Origin: Thinopyrum elongatum
Lineage: Eukaryota; Streptophyta; Magnoliopsida; Poales; Poaceae
Reading direction: 5' to 3'
Assembly (NCBI GenBank): GCA_011799875.1
Contig: CM022298.1
Span: 191,726,423-191,790,422, forward strand
Length of the DNA: 64,000 nucleotides
How positions within the stretch are numbered: the first letter of the stretch is position 1; every line of letters begins with the position of its first letter. Position numbers and translations under genes: made by a program. The notes under the pieces are model-generated. The model was given only the letters and a program-made list of their open reading frames with translations. It did no database searches and was not told the DNA's origin. This document shows, piece after piece, positions 56,170 to 64,000 of the stretch.

Positions 56170-57631
56170 TCAACATCTTGGACCCGTCGAAGAACATAGT
56201 CCAATGTTCCGACTGTATCTGGGTCGGTAACTGTTGTTCAATCCACTCGACGAGGAAATCTGCTATCGCTTGAGACTTGATCGCTTTCTTTGTCTCGAAC
56301 TTGATACCCAGCGGAAGGAGTTCAATCGCCCACTTTGCCACTCGGCCAGTTGCATCTCTGTTGTTCAGAATTTCTGACAACGGAGCGTCGTTGATGACTG
56401 TAATCAAATGATCTGAGAAGTAATGTGCAACCTTCTTCGTGGTCAAGTAGATTCCATAGACAAGCTTCTGATAATGTGGATATCTCTGCTTGGATGGAGT
56501 TAAGACTTCAGAAATATAATACACTGGGCGTTGAACCTTGTAGGTTTTACCTTCTTCTTCCCGCTCGACCGTGAGTACTGTACTGACAACCTGTCCAGTG
56601 GCTGCTATATAAAGCAGTAAAGGCTCTTTGCTGATTGGAGCAGCAAGCACCGGCTGAGTGGAAAGCAGGGCTTTGAGCTCTGCAAACGCTGCGTCAGCTT
56701 CAGGAGTCCACTCGAACTTATCAGATTTCTTCATCGGTCGGTAAAGAGGCAATGCCTTTTCACCGAGGCGAGAGATGAATAGACTCAAAGCGGCCAAACA
56801 ACCAGTAAGCTTCTGAACGTCGTGTACACGCACAGGGCGTTTCATTCGGAGGATTGCACCAACTTTCTCTGGGTTTGCATCGATCCCACGTTCGAAAACG
56901 AGGAAACCGAGTAACTTTCCACCTGGAACTCCAAATGTACACTTCGACGGATTAAGCTTGATATCATATCTTCTCAAATTGGCAAAGGTTTCGGCAAGGT
57001 CAGTCAGCAGGTCGGAACCTTTGCGCGACTTAACCACGATGTCATCCATGTATGCTTCCACATTCCGACTGATTTGAGCTAGCAGACACTTCTGTATCAT
57101 GCGCATGAATGTGGCACCAGCATTTTTGAGACCAAAGGGCATGGTGATGTAGCAAAAGCACCCGAATGGGGTGATAAAAGCTGTTTTTATTTCGTCAGGT
57201 CCATACAGACGGATCTGATGGTACCCGGAATATGCATCCAGGAAGGACAATCGTTCACATCCCGCAGTTGAGTCGACTATCTGATCGATGCGGGGGAGAG
57301 GAAAATGATCTTTCGGGCAGGCCCGATTGATATGCTTGAAATCAATGCACATACGGAGTGAATCGTCCTTCTTGGGAACCATGACAACATTGGCGAGCCA
57401 CTCGGAGTGGTAAATCTCGCGGATGAACTCAGCTGCCAAAAGCCGAGCCACCTCTTTGCCGATTGCCTTTCTCTTCTCCGCAGCGGACCGACGGAGGTGC
57501 TCTTTCACGGGTTTTGCCTTTGGATCGACTCGCAAACGGTGCTCAGCCAGCCCCCTGGGTACACCCGGCATGTCAGACGGCTTCCATGCGAAGATGTCCC
57601 AGTTCTCACGGAGGAACTGGATGAGCGCTTC
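56003..57631 (-). pseudogene. pol: Reverse transcriptase-RNase H of Tat element
   Basis: The open stretch 57571-56003 starts MPGVPRGLAEH. It shows RT motifs MVPKKDDSLRMCIDFKHIN, FLDAYSGYHQI, MPFGLKNAGATFMRMIQ and the catalytic VEAYMDDIVVKS, then a degenerate polyprotein RNase H and a second RNase H start (WTMFFDGSKMLNGSGAGVVL, SSNNEAEYEALLYGLR). The second RNase H is the Tat-lineage trait. The frame is shared with protease and gag upstream. A TAG at 57632-57634 separates it from the protease. Catalytic residues of RT are intact. Confidence 0.92.
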
Positions 57632-58360
57632 TTCCTATTTGCTGTCGAGTGTTGTTGAGATATGAGTCGGTGCAGCACTGGGATCGGTCGGGTGAATGTG
57701 AACAGGCTTTGTTTCACCGGACGACTGAAATGCAGACTCGGAAGCAGGCTTCTTAGCGCGCAACAAATCACTCGGATCTGCAGTCTTCTTATATTCTTCC
57801 ATTTCAATCGCTGCCATCTGTTCATCGGCAATCTTAGAGCCCTTCTGGAGGCACTCTTCTGCTCGTTGCCGATTGCCAGTGACCGTGATCACGCCCCTGG
57901 GGCCAGGCATCTTCAGCTTGAGGTACACGTAACACGGTCGAGCCATGAAATGGGCATATGCAGTTCTGCCCAGAATAGCATGATAGGCACTGTGAAAATC
58001 CACAACCTCAAATGTCAACTTCTCCTTGCGGTAATTCTTTGAGTCACCGAAAACCACGTCAAGAGTGATCTGTCCGAGTGAATCAGCTTTCTTCCCTGGA
58101 ATGACACCGTGGAACCGCATGTTGCTCTCACTGAGCCTGGACATCGGAATGCCCATCCCACGAAGAGTCTCTGCATACAAAATGTTCAAGCCGCTGCCAC
58201 CATCCATCAAGACTTTGGTCAGTCGGGTGCCCCCAACGACCGGGTCGACCACCAACGCTTGCCTCCCGGGGGTGGCGACGTGTGGTGGGTGGTCAGATTG
58301 GTCGAATGTGATGGGAGTCTTTGACCATTTCAAATATGCCGTCGTTGCCGGAGCAACCAT
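57632..58360 (-). pseudogene. Aspartic protease region of Tat element
   Basis: The frame 58360-57635 carries VLMDGGSGLNILYAETL, the DGGSG active-site form usual in Tat-type elements (D-T/S-G elsewhere), and the second hydrophobic strand with AILGRTAY. It would cut the polyprotein. It is in frame with gag and RT but bounded by stops at 58385-58387 (TGA) and 57632-57634 (TAG), both at codons that a single C-to-T change would explain. Confidence 0.85.
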
Positions 58361-58384
58361 GTTTACCTCTCTGTTGATGACTTT

Positions 58385-60643
58385 CAGTCAACTTTTACTC
58401 TCAATGTCAGCAAAAATCATCAAAGTGAAATTGACGTTAGGGAAACCGTCATCATCTTCTTCCTGATCACCATCCTTGTCAGACTCTTTTTCCTTTTCAT
58501 TGGGCTGTTTCTCTCGGAACTGCTGGATCAGGAGCCGACATTGTCGAGTGGTATGTTTGGGATAAATCAGATTTCCCTCTTCATCCTTCTTGGTGTGAAT
58601 GTGACATGGCAAGTCCAACACATCGTTCCCAGCCTGATCTTTCACCTTCTTGGGGATCCAGGGTCCCTTGGGCTTTCCCTTGAATTTCCCTTGAGTTACA
58701 ACTGCAGCTTCACCTGGACCTGCTGGCTCGGCTTTGCGTTTCTGCTTCCGACCCACTCCGGTGTCTTGGGCGACTGGCTTGCCCTTCCCACTGCGGAGTC
58801 GGTCCTCTTCTTCACCATTAGCATACTGGGTGGCTATTTCCATCATTCGGGTCAGAGACATATCTCCTGTCCGACCGAATTTCAAGTTAAGCTCTCGATA
58901 CCGAACGCCTTCCTTGAAGGCACAAACTGCTTGGTGTTGGGATACATTTTCTACTGTGTGGTGTAATGTGGTCCATCTTTGGATGTAATCCCTCAGAGTT
59001 TCATTCGGCTTCTGTACACAATGTTGCAATTCTGTCAACCCCGCAGGTCGTTTGCATGTGCCCTCGAATGTCCTGACAAACACTCGGGCTAACTCCTCCC
59101 AGCTGAATATACTGCCTGGAGCCAACTGATTCAGCCATGCTCTGGCCGACCCTTCCAGCATGAGAGGAAGGTGTTTCATAGCTACCTCATCATTTCCACC
59201 ACCGATCTAGACAGCCACTCGGTAATCTTCCAGCCAAGTGTCAGGCTTCGACTCACCGGTGAACTTACTAACCCCAGTCGCCAACCTGAAGTTGGGGGGG
59301 ATCTCAGCGGCTCTGATAGCTCTGCTAAAACACTCGCGACCCGAAACATGAATCCTGCTTCCATTCGGGCGATCCCTGCCTTGCCCCTCTCTGTGTGCTC
59401 GGTTCCTGTCGACCAAACCTTGCACTAAGATTGACCTCGCATCAAACCCTGGCTCTCTTGGGTCGACCGGCGTCCTCCGCCCTCCGCTGCACGGGCGCCT
59501 GTCATCATAGTGCCGGGGCACATATGATCCGCTTCTCGGAGGGGGTGTAGGCGCTCGACGGCGGTCATCACGGCCGAGTCGATGATCGTACTGCTCGTGG
59601 ATCCGACCCAAGTGCTGATCCTGGCGATGCACCCGCCCCTCACACCGCGGAGGCTATCTTGGGCTGTGAGCCGACTGAACTGTGTCAGCCACCACAGATC
59701 TGCTATGGATTCTGTTACGCGACTGTGATACTGCAGTGTTTTGGTATCCTGCCGCCCGGAGCAGAGCCCGGATCTGCATCAAACCTCGTCCAGCTTCTGA
59801 CTGGGATGGCTGGATGGATTCTGCTATACGAGCTGCGGCTGCAAGATTCTAAATCGGAGTGTGGTATACCTGAGGTTCAGGAGGGAACAATTGCCGCCGT
59901 CGACTGGACTCAGGAATCCGCTGCCGAGCACGTTCGTCGAGTGCATGCTGAAGATTTTCCAGTCGAGTGCGTTCAGCCAAAGTGGCCAAGCGCGCTGCCT
60001 CCAAGGCCCGAGCCTCAGAGGTCTCTCTGACGATGGGCGTGTGGAGTGCTTCCTCGTTACGGCGGTGAAGTTCCTCCCTCCGCTGTGAAGAGAGGGTTTC
60101 GGGGTGGTATTCCTCGTGAACACGCGACGGATCGCCACCGCCGTCGCCGCCTCCGTTGTGACGCATGCCAGGTGGGCTACGCGGCGTGTCGACCATCAGG
60201 ACCTCCGCCACAGGATCGCTGCTGTCGCACTCGGACAGAGTCTCGACGGAGCCAGTCGACAGATCGAACAGGCCGTAGAGAGATTCATCGGGCTCGATTG
60301 CCGCGACTTGAGGGGTGGCCGATTGACGTGCCACTGCATGCTTCACCCACCGATGAAGCCGCGATCGACTGGATCGCTTGCGACGGCGAACAGCGAGGAA
60401 CGAAGACGCCGTAGGAAACGACCGATATTGGGTCGACGGCTGCCGCAGAAGGACGCCGCGGACACATGCGCGAAAGTGCGTTGCCCCACGGATGGGGAAC
60501 GTCTCGACGTCGAGGAGGGCCTCCTGGAGCCAGGTGGAGTCGTCGGCGATGAAGACGAGCGCGCCGAGACAGATCTCGTGACCCTCAGCCAAACCTCCAC
60601 CCGAAACCATGATGATGGGAATCGGAAAAAATCGCAACCTCAC
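58385..60643 (-). pseudogene. gag: Gag polyprotein of Tat element
   Basis: One frame from 60643 to 58388, broken by in-frame stops near 59846, near 59640 and at 59204-59206. The N-terminal third is Arg/Glu-rich. The retrotransposon capsid domain at about 59180-58820 reads KHLPLMLEGSARAWLNQLAP, SWEELARVFVRTFEGT and LRDYIQRWTTLHHT. A basic linker (GRKQKRKAEPAG) follows, with a late zinc-site-like segment (PCHIHTKKDEEG, HTTRQCRLL). The frame is the same as protease and RT, so translation originally ran through without a shift. Confidence 0.87.
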
Positions 60644-60666
60644 CGGAAAGTCGCTAAGACACCAGT

Positions 60667-60683
60667 CCCACGGTGGGCACCAA
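60667..60683 (-). other. Primer-binding site of Tat element
   Basis: The minus strand reads TTGGTGCCCACCGTGGG, one base after the 5' LTR end CCACGACA. This TGGTGCCCACCGTGGGG-type site is common in grass Tat-like elements. The tRNA is not assigned. Confidence 0.75.
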
Positions 60684-60684
60684 C

Positions 60685-61280
60685 TGTCGTGGTTCTAAGT
60701 CTGACAGTAGAATGGGGGTGTAGGTATGAGGAGGCAAGATCCTAGCTACGGTGAGGTTGTGCACGCAAGATTTACGAGTTCAGGCCCTTCTCGGAGGAAG
60801 TAACAGCCCTACGTCTCGGTGCCCGGAGGCTCGGTCGATTGGATTATGCGTGAAGTTACACGGGGTGCGAACCCTTGTGTCTGAGGAGGGGGGTGGCTTA
60901 TATAGAGTGCGCCAGGACCCCAACCGTCCCACGTTACAAGGGGTTCAATGTCTATAAAGACAGGACGTTACTGATAACACCAGCAATAAAGGCAAATAAA
61001 TGATCATTAAGACTACGGAGTGAACGCCTGACCCTTGCCATCCTGAGTGACCTTAGATCTTCTGTCTTCCGAGTGGTTTCTGGTGTGGTCGAGTGAGTAC
61101 ACCCCGGTCGAATGGAATTGGGTTATCCGAGTGAACTGTTGGTCGAGTGGGTTGCACCCTGTGGCATTTCAGTCGGTAGATGGTGCTATCCTTTGAATGT
61201 CCTTGGCCTTAGGGCAGTGTCCTCGGGTAAGGGTGTCTAGGTCAGGCCTATTACCCTACCCTAGGTACATGTCTTCGTCA
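60685..61280 (-). repeat. 5' LTR of Tat element
   Basis: 596 bases, differing from the other LTR at about nine sites by eye (for example CACGTT against CACATT and AACACC against AATGCC). Confidence 0.93.
60897..60905 (-). promoter_or_regulatory. TATA box of Tat element 5' LTR
   Basis: The minus strand reads CTATATAAG, conserved in both LTRs (48272-48280), roughly 210 bases from the LTR's internal edge. It suits transcription towards gag. Confidence 0.6.
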
Positions 61281-61449
61281 GGGGGGCCGTTAAAACCCCA
61301 ACAATGTAATGATGTAAATATTGTCTTGTGGGTAATACAAAGTCAGTGGGAGCCTCTCCCACTGTCGTTCATAGTCAAAAAAAAATCCAAAACATATAAT
61401 ATAATAGCATGGAACAATCAAAAATTATAGATACGTTGGAGACGTATCA

Positions 61450-62093
61450 AGCATCCCCAAGATTAATTCATGCTCGTCCTCGAGTAGGTAAATGATAAAA
61501 ATAGAATTTTTGATGTGGAATGCTACCTAACATATTTACCAATGTAATCTTCTTAATTGTGGCATGAATATTCAGATCCATAAGATTCAAAACAAAAGTT
61601 TAATATTGACATAAAAACAATAATACTTTAAGCATACTAATAAATCAATCATGTCTTCTCAAAATAACATGGCCAAAGAAAGTTATCCCTACAAAATCAT
61701 ATAGTTTGGCTATGCTCCATCTTCATCACACAAAGTATTTCATCATGCACAACCCCGATGACAAGCCAAGCAATTGTTTCATACTTTTGGTGTTCTCAAA
61801 CTTTTTCAATTTTCATGCAATACATGAGCGTGAGCCATGGATATAGCACTATGGGTGGAATAGAATATGGTGGTTGTGGAGAAGACAAAAAGGGAGGAGA
61901 AAATCTCACATCAACTAGGCAAATGGATATGCCCATCAATTGATATCGATGCAAGTGCGTAGGGATTGCCAAGCAACGGATGCACTAGAGCTATAAGTGT
62001 ATGAAAGCTCAAAAAGAAACTAAGTGGGTGTGCATCCAACTTGCTTGCTCATGAAGACCTAGGGCAATTTGAGGAATCCCATCATTGGAATAG
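61450..62093 (-). other. Internal 3' region of the Fatima/Sabrina-like element
   Basis: Non-coding. It starts AGCATCCCCAAG, whose reverse complement CTTGGGGATGCT is the polypurine tract before the LTR start TGATACG. No protein frame. It is cut at 62093 by a plus-strand LTR. Confidence 0.65.
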
Positions 62094-64000
62094 TGATACG
62101 TCTCCGTCGTATCTATAATTTTTTATTGTTTCATGCCAATATTCTACAACTTTCATATATTTTTGGCAACTTTTTATACTATTTTTGGGACTAACATATC
62201 GATCTAGTGCCCAGTGCCAGTTCCTATTTGTTGCATGTTTTTTGTTTCACAGAAAATCCATATCAAACGGAGTCCAAATGCGATAAAAACTTACAGAGAT
62301 TTTTTTTGGAATATATGTGATTTTTGGGAAAAAGAATCAACACGAGACGATGCCCGAGGCGGCAGCAAGGCAGGGGGCGCGCCCAGGGGGTAGGGCGCGC
62401 CCTTGGCCCTTGTGGCCACCCCGTAAGGCAGTTGGTGCCCTTCTTCGGCCGCAAGAAAGCTAATATCCGGATAAAATCATGTTAAAATTTCAGCCGAATC
62501 GGAGTTATGGATCTCCGAGAATTTAAGAAACGGTGAGAGGCCAGAATCTGGGAGCGCAGAAACAGAAGGAGACAGAGAGAGAGATCCAATCTCGGAGGGG
62601 CTCCCGTCCCTCCGCCACTATGGAGGCCATGGACCATAGGGAAAACCCTTCTCCCATCTAGGGGGAAGGCCAAGGAAGAATAAGAAGGAGGGGGGCTCTC
62701 TCCCCCTCTCTCCCGGCGGCGCCAGAACACCGTCGGGGCCATCATCGTGACGGCGATCTACACCAACAACTTCGCCGCCATCATCACCAACTCTCTCCCC
62801 CTCTATGCAGCGATGTAACACCTCTTCTCCCCGCTGTAATCTCTACTTAAACATGTGCTCAACGCTATATATTATTTCCCAATGATGTATGGCTATCCTA
62901 TGATGTTTGAGTAGATCCGTTTTGTCCTATGGGTTAATTGATGATCGTGATTGGTTTGAGTTGTATGTTTTATTATTGGTGCTGTCCTATGGTGCTCTCC
63001 GTGTCACGCAAGCATGAGGGATCCCCGCTGTAGGGTTTGCAATATGTTCATGATTCACTTATGGTGGGTGGCGTGAGTGACAGAAGCACAGACCCGAGTA
63101 AGTAGGTTGTTTGCGTATGGGAGTAAAGACGACTTGATACTTTAATGCTATGGTTGGGTTTTACCTTAATGATCTTTAGTAGTTGCGGATGCTTGCTAGA
63201 GTTCCAATCATAAGTGCATATGATCCAAGTAGAGAAAGTATGTTAGCTTATGCCTCTCCCTCATATAAAATTGCAGTAATGATTACCGGTCTAGTTATCG
63301 ATTGCCTAGGGACAAATAACTTTCTTGTGACAAAAAGCTCTTTACTAAAACTAACTTAGGGACGCGGTGTTTTGGCTCCTAGGTGCATATGCACCCATTG
63401 TCTAAATACACATTTTGAAAAGTTGAAAAATTCGGAACAAAAATCCCGCGGGTATATCCGGACATTCTATGTGCATGCACAAAGTTTCGGTGAAAACTGA
63501 CGTTTTTTGTGGCTTGTGTAAAAAAGATAAAGAAATGCAAAATGAATAGTTGTAATGAAGCATCGGAATTTGTCTTTTTTACACAAGCCACAAAAAACCT
63601 CGTTTTTCACCGAAAACTTTGTGCATGCACATAGAATGTCCGGATATACACGCGGATTTTTTTTTCAGAATTTTCAACTTTTCAAAATGTGTATTTAGAC
63701 AATAGGTGCATATGCACCTAGGAGCCATTGCCAATTTCCGCTAACTTAGTTGTTTCTTTATCTAAACAGCCCCTAGTTTTTATTTTTGTGCTCTTTATTA
63801 TCTTGCAAACCTTTCCTACAACACCTACAAAGTACTTCTAATTTCATACTTGTTCTAGGTAAAGTGAACGTTAAGCATGCGTAGAGTTATATCGGTGGTT
63901 GATAGAACTTGAGGGAATATTTGTTCTACCTTTAGCTCCTTGTTGGGTTCGACACTCTTATTTATCGAGAAAGGCTACAACTGATCCCCTATACTTGTGG
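62094..64000 (+). repeat. Plus-strand Gypsy LTR running off the window
   Basis: It starts TGATACGTCTCCGTCG and is related to the LTR at 43685-61449 but in opposite orientation. It therefore belongs to a different insertion, placed in the internal region of the first. GC-rich transcription-start-like sequence lies at 62560-62830. The last bases (GATCCCCTATACTTGTGG) lie close to, but before, the usual LTR end. The rest of the element is outside the window. Confidence 0.75.
63360..63740. mobile_element. Mutator-type MITE with 9-bp duplication
   Basis: CTAACTTAG flanks both ends (63351-63359 and 63741-63749). The arms of about 150 bases are inverted copies: TGGCTCCTAGGTGCATATGC on the left is mirrored by GCATATGCACCTAGGAGCCA on the right, and TTTTTTGTGGCTTGTGTAAA by TTTACACAAGCCACAAAAAA. 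A 9-bp duplication with long inverted arms fits Mutator-like MITEs. A transcript would form a near-perfect hairpin and could feed small-RNA production. Confidence 0.88.

Larger units (their letters stand above)
48055..61285 (-). mobile_element. Tat-lineage Ty3/Gypsy retrotransposon, full length, with antisense gene
   Basis: LTRs of 596 bases at 48060-48655 and 60685-61280, flanked by GGGGG (48055-48059 and 61281-61285). On the minus strand: 5' LTR (right), primer site, gag, protease, RT, RNase H, a second RNase H and integrase. Then come a tandem array, an antisense gene on the plus strand, a polypurine tract and the 3' LTR (left). The second RNase H after the polyprotein's own RNase H, the MDGGSG-type protease and the antisense ORF place it in the Tat lineage. 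By eye about nine LTR differences, nearly all transitions (about 1.5%), imply insertion well under a million years ago at usual grass rates. Confidence 0.93.
45200..61384 (+). mobile_element. LINE retrotransposon, 5'-truncated, with nested element
   Basis: The target duplication ATCCAAAACAT is at 45189-45199 and 61385-61395, and an A-tail at 61377-61385. The LINE itself is 45200-48054 plus 61286-61384 (3' UTR with TAATACAAAGTCAG and the tail). It is cut by the 13.2 kb Gypsy element at 48060-61280. The endonuclease part is absent, as is usual for incomplete reverse transcription. Insertion order is therefore LTR first, then LINE, then Gypsy. Confidence 0.93.
43685..61449 (-). repeat. Fatima/Sabrina-like Gypsy LTR, split by a nested insertion
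   Basis: The LTR occupies 43685-45199 and 61396-61449. The plus-strand edges are TGCTACTTCTTGAGC and GGAGACGTATCA. On its own strand it starts TGATACGTCTCC, the start of a very abundant Triticeae Gypsy LTR class (the exact family name is from memory). Its sequence is otherwise continuous across the gap: AACATCCAAAACAT to the left and ATCCAAAACATATAAT to the right. The insertion between is the LINE with its own nested Gypsy element. Internal sequence of the host element continues from 61450. Confidence 0.8.

Noticed and set aside
43685..64000. Idea that 43685-61449 and 62094-64000 are the two LTRs of one element
   Set aside because: They are in opposite orientation, whereas LTRs of one element are direct repeats.

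Overview
The window is a gene-poor, transposon-packed stretch of a large grass genome, most likely a Triticeae species (wheat, Aegilops, barley or rye). The grounds are very long Gypsy LTRs, a Tat-lineage Gypsy element with an antisense gene, plant LINEs with RNase H and zf-RVT tails, TTA-flanked and TA-flanked MITEs, and plant spliceosomal introns. Species cannot be fixed from sequence alone. No RNA gene or CRISPR array was seen, and no undamaged protein-coding gene.

Layout. 1-1513 is a noisy second copy of 13651-15115. 1515-2108 is GC-rich sequence plus one end of a CACTA transposon. 2109-11534 is a minus-strand chromovirus-like Gypsy element (element 1) with damaged gag-pol, an extra ORF upstream of gag, a tRNA-Met-type primer site and a 4.3 kb LTR; its far end is broken and joined to an inverted LTR tip. 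It abuts the 3' part of a LINE (11535-12475). 12476-19608 is the only gene-like island: an Arg-rich ORF, an RRM-like fragment and an exon-by-exon recognisable casein kinase 1 (MUT9-like) pseudogene, all on the plus strand and followed by a Helitron 3' terminus. 19671-23860 holds MITEs and a CACTA-like element with a possible B3-domain remnant and a 236-bp tandem repeat. 23861-32550 is a non-autonomous relative of element 1. 33185-38302 is a complete gag-only LTR element with a GCCAC target duplication. 38397-43420 has a Stowaway MITE, a CT microsatellite, a GC-rich retroposon and a decayed integrase.

From 43685 to the end there is a clear nest: a Fatima/Sabrina-like LTR is split by a LINE (duplication ATCCAAAACAT), and the LINE's 3' UTR is split by a 13.2 kb Tat-lineage Gypsy element (duplication GGGGG). 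That element carries gag-protease-RT-RNase H-second RNase H-integrase on the minus strand, and on the plus strand a seven-exon antisense gene with its own TATA box. A 75-bp tandem array lies between the two. A further plus-strand LTR runs off the right edge and holds a Mutator-type MITE.

Most interesting signals: (1) in both copies of the 4-kb LTR family, four hairpins share the core GAGGWATCACCCTC while their flanking stems change but stay complementary; (2) the intron-containing antisense gene inside the Tat element; (3) stable hairpins repeated in one of its introns and in every unit of the adjacent array; (4) the extra ORF upstream of gag in element 1; (5) signs that 1-1513 and parts of its partner copy are unpolished long-read sequence.
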